The notes: generated by a model from the letters alone, not told the origin. 35,239 nucleotides of DNA from Actinomycetota bacterium (GCA_020029625.1 JAIBJP010000001.1:1-35239), one strand, 5' to 3'; positions 1-7,697 are shown, counted from the first letter of the stretch. Numbers and translations: made by a program.

Positions 1-380
1 TGCGGGTTGTGGGCGACCTCCCACGGATGGCCGTCGGGGTCGACGAAGATTCCCGAATAGCCGCCCCAGAAGGTCTTGCCGCCCGGCCGGGCGATCCGCG
101 CGCCGGCCTTCTCTGCCTCGGCGATGACGGCGTCCACCTCCTCCGGAGAGCGGACGTTGTGCGCCAGCGTGACGCCGCCCCAGCCGCCGCTGTCCTCGAC
201 TCCGCTCTCCTCGGCGAGCTGATCCCGTCCCCAGAGGGCGACGATCATGCCGCCGGCCTGGAAGAAGACGACGTCGTCCGCGGGCGCCGCGCCCGTGCGC
301 CAGCCGAGGGCCTCGTAAAAGGCGCGCGTGCGAGCGAGATCCGCCACTCCGAGCGTGACGAGGCTCAGCCGCTGTTCCAC
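1..380 (-). CDS. VOC/glyoxalase-like protein, 3' end cut by window edge
   Basis: Reading the minus strand from GTG 380 gives about 126 residues that begin VEQRLSLVTLGVADLARTRA and end near GIFVDPDGHPWEVAHNP at the window edge. The alternating beta-alpha pattern and the closing DPDGHPWE segment are typical of the vicinal oxygen chelate fold (glyoxalase/bleomycin-resistance superfamily). Members bind a divalent metal and act as lyases, isomerases, dioxygenases or drug binders, so the substrate cannot be named. The GTG lies 5 nt after the stop of the BON gene upstream on the same strand, which suggests a two-gene transcript. Only a few C-terminal residues appear to be missing. The ORF track lists only shadows here because the stop lies outside the window. 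Confidence 0.8.
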   Translation of the reverse strand, partial: MEQRLSLVTLGVADLARTRAFYEALGWRTGAAPADDVVFFQAGGMIVALWGRDQLAEESGVEDSGGWGGVTLAHNVRSPEEVDAVIAEAEKAGARIARPGGKTFWGGYSGIFVDPDGHPWEVAHNP

Positions 381-384
381 CGGG

Positions 385-846
385 TCAGCCCTGTGCTGGC
401 GGCCGGGCCGGCGTGTGCAGCAAGTTCTCGACGCCGCGGACACCCCGCACCTTGCGGACGCGTGCCTCCAGCGCCTCGACGAGCTCGGGACGGTCGACCT
501 CGCCGCGGAGGAAGACGACGCCGTTCTCCGCGTTGATGTTGATCCGGCCCTTGGGGACGTCGCGATTGCGGAAGACGATCGACTCGACCTTGTCCACGAG
601 GGTCGCGTCGTCGAGCTCGCCGGCGCTTCCGCGCGTGTGCCTCGCGCGCTCGACGAAGCCGCGCGCGTCCGCCGAGACGTGGTGGACGAGCTTGCGGCCC
701 CGCCTGGTCCCGTGCTTGGCGAGCGAAAGGGCTTTGTCGCGCGTGACGTGCCTGCGCCTGCGGCCCTGCTGCGAGTCGAGGTAGTAGGCAAGCGCCGCGC
801 CCCCAGCCGCGGCGGCGAGATAGAACGGGAGCTGGCGGGAACGCAT
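385..846 (-). CDS. BON-domain membrane-anchored protein
   Basis: This is a 153-residue protein. Residues 6-22 form one short hydrophobic segment rich in Ala and Gly, followed by a very basic stretch (QQGRRRRH), so it is probably an N-in single-pass anchor. Residues about 78-145 match the BON (bacterial OsmY and nodulation) fold: INAENGVVFLRGEVDRPE followed by a helix and VRGVRGVENLLH. BON domains are thought to bind phospholipid or act in envelope stress. A good ribosome binding site, GGAGG, sits 7 nt before the ATG on the minus strand. It is divergent from the sigma-factor gene, with 85 bp between the starts, and is followed at 5 nt by the VOC gene. The specific role is unknown. Confidence 0.82.
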   Translation of the reverse strand: MRSRQLPFYLAAAAGGAALAYYLDSQQGRRRRHVTRDKALSLAKHGTRRGRKLVHHVSADARGFVERARHTRGSAGELDDATLVDKVESIVFRNRDVPKGRININAENGVVFLRGEVDRPELVEALEARVRKVRGVRGVENLLHTPARPPAQG

Positions 847-931
847 GACGGAACCTCCGGGTCGAGAGCGGCTATCCCTTAGGCCAGCCTACCCCGGAAC
901 CTCTCCGCACCTCAAGGTGTAGAAGGGAGCA

Positions 932-1495
932 GTGGAGGGCCGTCCACTACCCGAGTCAGAGCTCGTCGAGCGAGCAAAACGGGGCGATCAAGGCGCCTAT
1001 GGACAGCTCGTGCAGGCATATCAGGGGATCGCGTTTCGCACGGCGTATCTCGTTGTCGGGGATGCAGCCGAGGCGGAAGACGCGGCCCAGGAGGGATTCG
1101 TGAAGGCCTACTACGCGATTCGACGTTTTCGTTCCGGAGCGCCCTTTCGGCCCTGGATCCTCCAGATCGTCGCCAACGAAGCTCGCAACCGCCGCAGGTC
1201 CGCGGGCCGGCGGGCCGGTCTCGTCATGCGGACGGCTGCGCATGCTCCCTCGGGGGAGGCGGCCCCCTCCCCCGAGGCGGCCTTGATCAGCGGCGAGGAT
1301 CAAAGGACGCTCCTCGCCGCTGTGAACAAATTGAGAGAGGAAGATCGCCTGGTCATCGCCTGCCGCTACTTCCTCGAGCTTTCGGAGGAAGAGACCTCGA
1401 ACGTACTCGGTTGGCGCCGCGGGACGGTCAAGTCGCGGCTCTCGCGGGCGCTCGACCGGCTCCGCGCCGAGCTGGGAGAGAAGGCATATGCCTGA
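932..1495 (+). CDS. ECF-type sigma-70 family RNA polymerase sigma factor
   Basis: This 187-residue protein has the two-domain layout of extracytoplasmic-function sigma factors. Region 2 (about residues 10-85) carries AYLVVGDAAEAEDAAQEGFV and the RFRSGAPFRPWILQIVANEA segment that binds core polymerase and the -10 element. Region 4 (about 125-180) carries LSEEETSNVLGWRRGTVKSR, a helix-turn-helix for the -35 element. The start is GTG 932, chosen because a GGGAG ribosome site lies just upstream. The stop overlaps the next gene by 8 nt, so the two are translationally coupled. By position the downstream membrane protein is its likely anti-sigma partner. The signal and regulon cannot be read from the sequence. 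Confidence 0.92.
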   Translation: MEGRPLPESELVERAKRGDQGAYGQLVQAYQGIAFRTAYLVVGDAAEAEDAAQEGFVKAYYAIRRFRSGAPFRPWILQIVANEARNRRRSAGRRAGLVMRTAAHAPSGEAAPSPEAALISGEDQRTLLAAVNKLREEDRLVIACRYFLELSEEETSNVLGWRRGTVKSRLSRALDRLRAELGEKAYA

Positions 1496-2228
1496 GCTCG
1501 AGCTCGCACTGACCGACCTCGGCCGGCACGTCGAGTTTCCGCCGACTCCCGACGTCACGCCGCGTGTGCGCGAGCGGTTGGCCGAGCGGCCGGAGTCGCG
1601 GCGGGGGTTGACTCGCCGCCGCGGGCTGGCGCTGGCCTTCGCGCTTCTTGCCGTTGCAGTGGCGGCGGTGCTGGCCGTCCCGCAGACGCGAGCGGCGATC
1701 CTCGAGTTCTTCCACCTGCGCGGGGTGACCATCGAGCGCGTGGGCGAGCTCCCCACCGTTCCGCTCCAGCGGGACTTCAACAAGCTCTTCCTCGGCGAGA
1801 AGGTCTCTCTCGACGAGGCGCGCGACCGAGCGGACTTCGAGGTCGTCGTTCCGGAAGCCCTCGGCGATCCCGACGGCGTGTACTTCCAGGAGTCGCCGCC
1901 CGGAGGAATGGTCTCGCTGGTCTATGGGACGCCTGAGCATCCGCACGCGCTCTTCACCCAGTTCCGTGGGTCGGTCGAAGAGGTGATCTTCAAGAAGACC
2001 GCCGCAGGGACGCAGATCGATTCGGTGCGGGTGGGCGGGGAGCCGGGCTACTTCCTGTCCGGAAATCCTCACGACTTCTCGTACCTCGACAGGCGCGGTG
2101 AGTACCGCCAGGAGATCGTGCGCCTGGCCGGAAACACCCTCCTGTGGGAGCGCGGGCTGCTCACCCTGCGTCTGGAAGCGGACATAAACGAGCAAGAAGC
2201 ACTGAAGATCGCCCGCTCGGTGCACTAA
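1488..2228 (+). CDS. Membrane-anchored likely anti-sigma factor (DUF4367-like)
   Basis: This 246-residue protein starts inside the sigma-factor gene (ATG CCT GA overlap). Residues 1-42 are a short cytoplasmic arm with many Arg. Residues about 43-65 form one transmembrane helix (GLALAFALLAVAVAAVLAVP). The remaining ~180 residues would be extracytoplasmic and resemble DUF4367-type domains found next to ECF sigma factors. No HxxxCxxC zinc motif is present in the N-terminal arm, so it is not a canonical ZAS anti-sigma factor. An anti-sigma or sensor role is inferred from the overlap and topology only. Confidence 0.65.
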   Translation: MPELELALTDLGRHVEFPPTPDVTPRVRERLAERPESRRGLTRRRGLALAFALLAVAVAAVLAVPQTRAAILEFFHLRGVTIERVGELPTVPLQRDFNKLFLGEKVSLDEARDRADFEVVVPEALGDPDGVYFQESPPGGMVSLVYGTPEHPHALFTQFRGSVEEVIFKKTAAGTQIDSVRVGGEPGYFLSGNPHDFSYLDRRGEYRQEIVRLAGNTLLWERGLLTLRLEADINEQEALKIARSVH

Positions 2229-2282
2229 AGATCAACCAGATGGGGGACATCCGGAACGCCCTCGCGACCGAATCCTGAGGTC

Positions 2283-2492
2283 ATGAGCACGACGGCTGCG
2301 GAACTCGACCTCGACCTCGACGCGGAAACCGAGCGGGTTCTCCTCTGGCGCGAGGAGGAGCTCGAGCGTGTCGGGTACGGGCGCGAGACGGCGCGCGACC
2401 TGGCGGAGCGCACCTACGTCGATCTTCATCTGGCGATGGATCTGCTGCAACGAGGCTGCCCGGCGGACACCGCCGTGCGCATTCTTCTGTAG
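2283..2492 (+). CDS. Small hypothetical protein (69 aa)
   Basis: This is a short, acidic, helical ORF. It opens with Asp/Leu alternation (AAELDLDLDAETERVLLW) and continues with REEELERVGYGRETARDLAE and DLHLAMDLLQRGCPADTAVRILL. The composition looks like a soluble helix bundle with no membrane segment. It follows the anti-sigma-like gene by 54 nt and could be a third gene of that operon. A GAGG lies close before the ATG. I recognise no family. It could be a chance ORF, but codon use looks normal and the ORF ends just before a repeat element. Confidence 0.55.
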   Translation: MSTTAAELDLDLDAETERVLLWREEELERVGYGRETARDLAERTYVDLHLAMDLLQRGCPADTAVRILL

Positions 2493-2495
2493 TAA

Positions 2496-2661
2496 GGGTC
2501 CCGTCCAGCAATGCCCGCCATCACTTCTGGCGGCTGCAAAGCGCCACCAGGCGTCGTCCTCGGTCGCCCGCGTATTTGAGTTCAATACGCGGACTCCCTG
2601 CGTCCTAGCCCGGCTCGCTTTTCGCGCGCCAGAAGCGGGGGAGCATCACTGGGCGGGACCC
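2496..2661. repeat. Fold-back repeat family 1, copy 1 (166 bp)
   Basis: This is a nearly full-length imperfect palindrome. The outer arms are 2496-2532 (starting GGGTCCCG) and 2627-2661 (ending CGGGACCC), with TTCTGGCG/CGCCAGAA also pairing. The centre is a 9-bp stem, CCGCGTATT/AATACGCGG, with a 7-nt loop. The core shares GTCCTCGGTCGC and CTCCCTGCGTCCT with copies 2 and 3, but the arms have a different sequence. The element occupies most of the 206-bp gap between the small ORF and lgt, the largest non-coding gap in the window. Unlike copies 2 and 3 it has a TAG in the shared forward frame. Confidence 0.85.
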
Positions 2662-2698
2662 CGCACACTCCACCCGCCTCTTCATTCACACTTCGGGC

Positions 2699-3571
2699 GT
2701 GCCCCTGCTCGCCTCGATCCCGAGTCCCTCGAGCGGCGAGGTCCACCTCGGCGGAATTGCGTTGCACGCCTACGGCGTCATGCTGCTGCTCGGGATCCTG
2801 GCGGCGGTGTGGCTCACCGGAGTCCGCTGGACTCGGCGCGGCGGCGACTGGGATCTCGTCTTTCGCGTCGCCATGTGGGGCGTTGCCGGCGGAGTCGTAG
2901 GCGCCCGGCTCTACCATGTCCTCACGAGCTGGGGCGAGGTGCCGGACCCGAAGTGGCAAGGCGTCTTCGAGATCTGGAAGGGGGGTCTCGGCGTGTGGGG
3001 CGGGATCGCCGGCGGCGTCCTCGCGGGCGCGGTCGTAGTGCGTAGCTCCGGGAACTCGGTGTACGCGTTCATGAACGCCTGCGCGCCGGCGCTGCTGCTC
3101 GCGCAGGCAATCGGCCGCTGGGGCAACTACTTCAACCAGGAGCTCTTCGGCAAGCCGACCGACCTTCCCTGGGGGCTCGAAATCGCTGTCCAGAACCGGC
3201 CGCAGCAGTACATCAGCGAGCCGACCTTCCACCCGCTCTTCCTCTACGAGTCCTTGTGGTGCCTGCTCGGGGTGGGCGTCCTCCTCCTGATCGACCGGCG
3301 CTTTCGCATCCGCCCGCCCGGCCTCTTCGCTTTGTACGTGGCGTGGTACACGGCCTTTCGGACCTTCGAGGAGACGCTGCGCGTCGACCCCTCGCACGAG
3401 TACTTCGGCCAGCGGCTGAACTTCTGGGTCTCGATCGTCTTCTTCGCGCTCGCGGTCGTCGCGTTCGTCTGGTCGCAGAGGCGGAGCGCGGAGCCCAGAA
3501 GCCCTCACCGGCCGGCGGCGGTGCCCGAGGGACCGAGGATGGCCGTCCCCAAGGGCCGCGTCCGCCGGTAG
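2699..3571 (+). CDS. lgt: Prolipoprotein diacylglyceryl transferase
   Basis: Lgt transfers a diacylglyceryl group from phosphatidylglycerol to the lipobox cysteine of prelipoproteins, the first step of lipoprotein maturation, in the cytoplasmic membrane. The 290-residue protein has about seven hydrophobic segments and the family signature GRWGNYFNQELFG near residues 140-152. LHAYGVMLLLGILAAV and the FLYESLWCLL segment also fit the family. The C-terminal tail (about 262-290) is hydrophilic and basic, as in many actinobacterial homologues. GTG 2699 is the track start; no strong ribosome site is visible upstream, so it is tentative. A substrate candidate in this window is the DUF3352 lipoprotein at 15004. 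Confidence 0.95.
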   Translation: MPLLASIPSPSSGEVHLGGIALHAYGVMLLLGILAAVWLTGVRWTRRGGDWDLVFRVAMWGVAGGVVGARLYHVLTSWGEVPDPKWQGVFEIWKGGLGVWGGIAGGVLAGAVVVRSSGNSVYAFMNACAPALLLAQAIGRWGNYFNQELFGKPTDLPWGLEIAVQNRPQQYISEPTFHPLFLYESLWCLLGVGVLLLIDRRFRIRPPGLFALYVAWYTAFRTFEETLRVDPSHEYFGQRLNFWVSIVFFALAVVAFVWSQRRSAEPRSPHRPAAVPEGPRMAVPKGRVRR

Positions 3572-3598
3572 GGCTAGCATCGCGGTCCAGGTGACCAG

Positions 3599-4327
3599 AT
3601 GAGCGCCGTAGCGGTTCGCGACCTCGACCTGGACCTCGACTCGTTCGAGGGCCCTTTCGACCTGCTTCTGACGCTCGTTCTCAAGGACGAGCTCGAGCTG
3701 GCCGACGTCGAGGTCGCCGGAGTCGTGGCGGCGTTCGTGGAGCGCCTGGCCGAGCGGGCTTCGCCGGATCTCGAAGCTTGCGGTGAGTTCCTCGTTCTCA
3801 TGGCCGCGCTGCTCGAGCTGAAGGCGCGCGGGCTCTTCCCCGACGAGGACGAGCTTGCCTTCGACGATCTGGATCCCGAGGAGGCGGCGGGCGAGCTTGC
3901 GGAGCGACTCGCGCTCTACCGGCGCTTCAAGGCAGCCGCGGCCTGGCTGGAAGAGCGCCTCGCGGCGGAGTCGGATCGGTACTTCCGCCTCGGGCCTGCG
4001 CCCCTCGCTCCGGTCCCGGAACGGCCTTTGGCTCCCCAGGACCCGGTCGCGCTTGCCTCCGCTCTGAGGCAGCTCGCAGCCGATCCGCCTGCTCCCTCGC
4101 TCAGCCACCTGGAGCTCCGCTTCCCTCCGGTCTCGCTCTTCCTCGACCGCTTCCGGGCAGTCCTGAGCCGTCGCCGTCAGTTCGTCTTCGATCGTGAGGT
4201 GGACTCCCTCTCGCGGGTCGAGCAGGCAGTCGCGTTCCTCGCCCTCCTCGAGCTCCGCAAGGTTGGCGAGATCAAGCTCGGTCAGCCCGCCCCCTTCGAG
4301 CCGATCACCGTCTGGAGTGCTTCATGA
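3599..4327 (+). CDS. scpA: Segregation and condensation protein A
   Basis: ScpA is the kleisin subunit that bridges SMC heads and, with ScpB, forms the chromosome-organising SMC-ScpAB complex. The 242-residue protein shows the kleisin N-terminus (SFEGPFDLLLTLVLKDELEL, residues 15-34) and the central helix GEFLVLMAALLELKARGLFP. The C-terminal winged-helix part (about 185-240) includes VEQAVAFLALLELRKVGEIK. Length is normal for the family. ATG 3599 follows lgt by 27 nt. scpB follows, but a fold-back repeat separates the two genes, which usually lie end to end. Confidence 0.95.
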   Translation: MSAVAVRDLDLDLDSFEGPFDLLLTLVLKDELELADVEVAGVVAAFVERLAERASPDLEACGEFLVLMAALLELKARGLFPDEDELAFDDLDPEEAAGELAERLALYRRFKAAAAWLEERLAAESDRYFRLGPAPLAPVPERPLAPQDPVALASALRQLAADPPAPSLSHLELRFPPVSLFLDRFRAVLSRRRQFVFDREVDSLSRVEQAVAFLALLELRKVGEIKLGQPAPFEPITVWSAS

Positions 4328-4332
4328 GCTTA

Positions 4333-4498
4333 AGAGCCCCAATCACGATGAAGACCTGTGCCGCTGGGCCGCACTGGACGTCGCGATGCGTTGTCCTCGG
4401 TCGCGCCCGTATCTCTTTCGATACGAGCGCTCCCTGCGTCCTCGCCTCCCACCGCCCATCGCAGCCCAACGACGAGGCTCCATCGTGACCGGAGCTCT
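4333..4498. repeat. Fold-back repeat family 1, copy 2 (166 bp)
   Basis: This is the same architecture and exact span as copy 1. The outer arms, 4333-4357 (AGAGCCCCAATCACGATG...) and 4475-4498 (...CATCGTGACCGGAGCTCT), pair with four G:C-to-A:T differences and one bulge. The central stem is CGTATC/GATACG around TCTTTC, with CGC/GCG pairing beyond a C-A mismatch. It starts 5 nt after the scpA stop. Its right arm contains the GTG start of scpB and the GACGAGG that would act as its ribosome site. The forward strand also has an ATG (4386) in frame with scpB. Confidence 0.87.
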
Positions 4499-5081
4499 CA
4501 GGCTTGTCGAAAACCCGGTGGATCGGTTGGCGCGGACGCTCGAGGCGCTGCTCGTCATCGCTTCGAGCCCGCTCTCGATCGAGGAGCTGGCCGCTGCCTC
4601 GGAGGACGAGACGGAGCGAGTGGAGACGGCTCTCGGGCTGATCGCCTCCCGCTACCGGGAAGGCCGGAGCGGCATCGTCCTCGAGCACGTCGCAGGCGGC
4701 TATGCCTTCCGGGCTGCGCGCGAAGCGGCGGAGGCGTGCGCTCGGCTCGTCGAGCGGCCCGTGCAGCGCGGGCTCTCGCAGGCAGCTCTCGAGACGCTCG
4801 CCGTCGTCGCCTACCTCGGGCCGGTCTCGCGGCCGGAGATCGCGAAGATCCGCGGTGTGGCGGCCGATTCGGCCGTTGCCGGCCTGGTCGAGCGGGGACT
4901 GATCGCCGAGGCCGGGCGCGAGAGCGACGGTGGCGCCGTTCGCTACCGTGCGACGCCGCTCTTCGAGCGCGTCTTCGGGCTCTCCGGCCTCTCCGAGCTT
5001 CCGCGCCTGGACGATCTCGCGGAAGGCTCCGAAGAGCTGCGCTCGAGGCTCGAGGAAGTCGCCGGCCGCCGCGGCGCCTAG
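4485..5081 (+). CDS. scpB: Segregation and condensation protein B
   Basis: ScpB is the winged-helix partner of ScpA in the SMC condensin. From GTG 4485 it is 198 residues, the usual family length. Recognisable parts are RTLEALLVIASSPLSIEELA (about 15-34), the second winged-helix entry QAALETLAVVAYLGPVSRPE, and IRGVAADSAVAGLVERGLI. GTG 4485 was chosen because family homology begins about 14 residues later and GACGAGG lies 7 nt upstream. The ORF track start (4194) lies inside scpA. ATG 4386, inside the repeat and in frame, would add a 33-residue leader (MRCPRSRPY...). It is followed by a convergent GYD gene. Confidence 0.92.
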   Translation: MTGALRLVENPVDRLARTLEALLVIASSPLSIEELAAASEDETERVETALGLIASRYREGRSGIVLEHVAGGYAFRAAREAAEACARLVERPVQRGLSQAALETLAVVAYLGPVSRPEIAKIRGVAADSAVAGLVERGLIAEAGRESDGGAVRYRATPLFERVFGLSGLSELPRLDDLAEGSEELRSRLEEVAGRRGA

Positions 5082-5084
5082 CCG

Positions 5085-5375
5085 CTACGCGTCCCGGACG
5101 ATCTTCTCGGCCTCCTCGCGGGTGAAGGCCCGCAGCGTCTCGGTGCGCACCTGCCCGTGGCGGGCGAGGTCGAGGAGGATCCCGTAGGCCGTCTCGTCGT
5201 CCGGCGCGTCGAAGATCTCAACGACGTCGTAGCGCCCGAGGGTCACGTAGATGTCCACTAGCTTCCCGCCGCGCTCCGCGATCACGCGCTCGCTCTCGTC
5301 GACCCGGTCGCGCCAGGCCGGCAGTCCGCCGATCCCCTGTGAGGTCCAGTTCATCAGCGAGATGTACGTCGGCAC
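5085..5375 (-). CDS. GYD-domain protein
   Basis: This is a 96-residue protein of the GYD family (ferredoxin-like alpha/beta fold). It begins VPTYISLMNWTSQG and carries GGKLVDIYVTLGRYDVVEIF, the stretch with the G-[RD]-[YF]-D motif that names the family. I set the start at GTG 5375 because members begin M-P-T-Y-I-x-L; the track start (5408) would overlap the rluB start. The function of the family is not established. The gene sits on the minus strand between scpB and rluB, 3 nt from the scpB stop and only 22 nt from the rluB ATG. It thus interrupts the common scpA-scpB-rluB order. Confidence 0.88.
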   Translation of the reverse strand: MPTYISLMNWTSQGIGGLPAWRDRVDESERVIAERGGKLVDIYVTLGRYDVVEIFDAPDDETAYGILLDLARHGQVRTETLRAFTREEAEKIVRDA

Positions 5376-5397
5376 GGCAGGATGATGACAGGTCGCC

Positions 5398-6090
5398 ATG
5401 CGCCTCAACGCCTACCTGGCCAGGGCAGGAGTCGCCTCGCGGCGGGGAGCCGAAGAGCTCATCCGCGCCGGCCGGGTGCGAGTGAACGGCGAGGTCGCCG
5501 GCCTGGCGACCTTCGTGGAGTCGCAGGACACCGTCGAGGTGGACGGAAGCCCGATCGAGCCCGAGCCGCTGACCTACGTGCTCCTGCACAAGCCCGCAGG
5601 AGTGGTGACGACCGCTCGCGATCCTCAGGGTCGGCCCACGGTCGTCGGCCTCGTCAACCATGAGCGCCGTGTCGTCCCAGTCGGCCGCCTCGATGCAGAC
5701 ACCACCGGTGCGCTCCTGCTCACGAACGACGGCCCGCTCGCGCACCGGCTGATGCACCCGCGCTACGAGGTGGACAAGGTCTACGAGGCGGAAGTCGAGG
5801 GCGAGCCAAGCGCCGAGGCGCTCGCCGAGCTCGCCGATGGCGTCGAGCTGGAAGACGGGAGGACCTCGCCGGCGGAGGTCGACCGGCTAAGCCCTTCGCG
5901 CATCGAGCTGACGATCCACGAGGGAAAGAAGCATCAGGTCAAGCGGATGCTGCAGGCGGTTGGGCACCCCGTCCGCAGCCTCCACCGAAGCCGCTACGCC
6001 GCGCTTACGCTGGACGGCCTCGCACCCGGCGAGTGGCGCGAGCTCACACCCGACGAGGTGGCCAAGCTACGTACCCCAGGGACTCCATAG
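5398..6090 (+). CDS. rluB: RNA pseudouridine synthase, RluB/RsuA family
   Basis: This enzyme converts a uridine of rRNA to pseudouridine. The 230-residue protein starts with an S4 RNA-binding domain (MRLNAYLARAGVASRRGAEE, about 1-60). The RsuA-family catalytic region follows, with GRLDADTTGALLLTNDG (about 100-116), whose Asp after GRLD is the expected nucleophile. KVYEAEVEG and HEGKKHQVKRMLQAVGHPV also match. RluB (23S, near position 2605) is the usual assignment for a family member next to scpAB, but sequence alone cannot exclude RluF/RsuA-like specificity. Its 3' end overlaps the convergent RDD gene by 24 bp. Confidence 0.93.
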   Translation: MRLNAYLARAGVASRRGAEELIRAGRVRVNGEVAGLATFVESQDTVEVDGSPIEPEPLTYVLLHKPAGVVTTARDPQGRPTVVGLVNHERRVVPVGRLDADTTGALLLTNDGPLAHRLMHPRYEVDKVYEAEVEGEPSAEALAELADGVELEDGRTSPAEVDRLSPSRIELTIHEGKKHQVKRMLQAVGHPVRSLHRSRYAALTLDGLAPGEWRELTPDEVAKLRTPGTP

Positions 6091-6543
6091 CCGTCCCGGC
6101 ATCGAGGTCGGGACGACGTCCTCGACGACGACGAGGCCGGTGAGCCGGTCCCAGAGGGTTCTTCCCTCGGGATCGGCGATCTTCCAGAGGCCACCGATCA
6201 GGGCAACCGTCGAGACCGTCGCCGCCAGGTCCCGCCAGTTCTCCTCCCTGTCGGTGAGCCCCTCATTCCCGTGCCAGCCGCGGGTCAACGTGTAGGCCTT
6301 GAACGCGGCGAGGAAGAAGGCCAGGGAGAGGCAGCTGCGCGCGACCGCCCTGACGAGGTGCGGCTCTCGTCCGGTCGCGTGCGAGAACACATGGATGTCG
6401 AGCGCCCGCATCCCCATGGTGTGCCCCGTGGAGAGGAAGTAGCCGAAATACGCGCCGACGACACCGAGGGCGAGTGCGTCCACCGTATACACGAGCGCGT
6501 CCCCCCAAAGCCCGCCGATCGCCCGGCCCACGGTCTCGATCAC
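6067..6543 (-). CDS. RDD-family membrane protein, 5' end unresolved
   Basis: From GTG 6543 the frame encodes 158 residues with three or four hydrophobic segments and GHTMGMRALDIHVF, WDRLTGLVVVED, typical of RDD-family integral membrane proteins. The same open frame continues upstream to about 6680 and encodes YRAVAAPLWRRTVASTIDWI, then LVFVAFLIVSIPLG. This looks like the conserved R...D first helix of RDD proteins. No in-frame ATG, GTG or TTG exists upstream of that motif. The true start is therefore either non-canonical, further upstream inside trpS, or lost to a sequence error. It lies just after trpS on the same strand. The function is unknown; transport roles have been proposed for some members. 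Confidence 0.75.
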   Translation of the reverse strand: MIETVGRAIGGLWGDALVYTVDALALGVVGAYFGYFLSTGHTMGMRALDIHVFSHATGREPHLVRAVARSCLSLAFFLAAFKAYTLTRGWHGNEGLTDREENWRDLAATVSTVALIGGLWKIADPEGRTLWDRLTGLVVVEDVVPTSMPGRLWSPWGT

Positions 6544-6679
6544 GCCGAGCGGGATGCTGACGATCAGAAAGGCGACGAAGACCAGGATCCAGTCGATCGT
6601 GGACGCGACCGTGCGTCGCCAGAGCGGAGCGGCGACGGCGCGGTACGTTCCGTCCGCCGGCTTGTAGACGGGCGCCGGT

Positions 6680-7660
6680 CTACGGAGCGACGAAACCGAC
6701 CCGCTCGTACGCCACGTCCAATGTCTCAGCTGCGATCAGCTCGGCCTTGGCAGCGCCCTCGGCGAGGATCGCGCGCAGCACCGGCTGATTGGCGCGCAGC
6801 TCTCCATAGCGCAGGCGGATCGGGTCGAGCAGCGCGACGACGGCTTCGGCGACGTCCTCCTTGAACTTTCCGTATCCCGTGCCGTCGTAGCGTGCCTCGA
6901 TTTCCTCGGGGGTCGAGCCGGTGGCGACGGCCATCATGTCGATCAGGTTCGTGATTCCAGGCTTGTCCTCGCTGCGGCGGACCTCTTTGCCAGAGTCGGT
7001 GACGGCCGAGCGCACCTTGCGCCGCAGCGTGTCCGGCGGATCGAGCAGCCCGACGGTTCCCTGCGGCGTCCCGCCCGTGGTCGACATCTTGCGGTCGGGC
7101 TCCTGCAGGTCCATGACTCGCGCGCCCACCTCGGGGTAGATCGCCTCGGGGAGCTTGAACGTCTCCCCGTAGCGCGAGTTGAACCGCTCGGCGAGGTTCC
7201 TCGTCAGCTCGAGGTGCTGACGCTGGTCGTCTCCGATCGGGACCTTGTCGGTCTGGTAGAGGAGGATGTCCGCGGCCATGAGCGCCGGGTAGGTGAAGAG
7301 GCCCGCCGAAACGGAGTCCTTGCCCTGGCTCTTGTCCTTGAACTGGGTCATGCGCCGGAGCTCGCCGAAGGTGGCGATGCAGCCCAGTAGCCAAGCGCAC
7401 TCCGCATGCTCCGAGACATGGCTCTGGACGAAGATCGTCGAGCGTTCCGGATCGAGCCCCGTGGCCAGGAGGATGGCCGCGAGATCGAGCGTGGCCTCCC
7501 GCAACGCCTCCGGATCCTGCGGCGTCGTGATCGAGTGGAGGTCGACGATGCAGAAGAAGGCGTCGCCGAGGTCTTGCGTCGCCGCGTACTGGCGAAAGCC
7601 GCCGCTGTAGTTGCCGAAGTGCTTCGCGCCGGTCGGCTGGATGCCCGAAAAGATCCGCAC
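6680..7660 (-). CDS. trpS: Tryptophanyl-tRNA synthetase
   Basis: This class Ic aminoacyl-tRNA synthetase charges tRNA-Trp. The 326 residues match the family length. IFSGIQPTGAKHFGNYSGGF (3-22) holds the HIGH-type motif as KHFGN. CIVDLHSIT, the LLYQTDKVPIGDDQRQHLEL pocket segment and the class I KMSKS loop in the form KMSTT are also present. GTG 7660 is the start, with no clear ribosome site. The gene is divergent from aroG with 37 bp between the starts. A GATAAT sequence on the minus strand 11 nt before the GTG suggests a nearly leaderless transcript. The RDD gene follows directly. Confidence 0.97.
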   Translation of the reverse strand: MRIFSGIQPTGAKHFGNYSGGFRQYAATQDLGDAFFCIVDLHSITTPQDPEALREATLDLAAILLATGLDPERSTIFVQSHVSEHAECAWLLGCIATFGELRRMTQFKDKSQGKDSVSAGLFTYPALMAADILLYQTDKVPIGDDQRQHLELTRNLAERFNSRYGETFKLPEAIYPEVGARVMDLQEPDRKMSTTGGTPQGTVGLLDPPDTLRRKVRSAVTDSGKEVRRSEDKPGITNLIDMMAVATGSTPEEIEARYDGTGYGKFKEDVAEAVVALLDPIRLRYGELRANQPVLRAILAEGAAKAELIAAETLDVAYERVGFVAP

Positions 7661-7697
7661 TGTGGGCCTTGATTATCCCTCACTAGACTGAGGGCGA
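7661..7697. promoter_or_regulatory. Compact divergent promoter region trpS/aroG
   Basis: Only 37 bp separate the two starts. On the plus strand TAGACT (7684-7689) lies 8 nt before the aroG ATG. On the minus strand GATAAT (7677-7672) lies 11 nt before the trpS GTG. Both fit -10 boxes of very short-leader or leaderless transcripts, which are common in Actinobacteria. A 6-bp hairpin, CCCTCA/TGAGGG (7677-7694), spans both and could be an operator. No good -35 is visible for either, so the reading is tentative. Confidence 0.4.

Noticed and set aside
2582-4108. 508-aa minus-strand ORF
   Set aside because: It is a shadow of lgt and scpA, rich in Arg, Asp and Pro as expected for antisense frames in GC-rich DNA.
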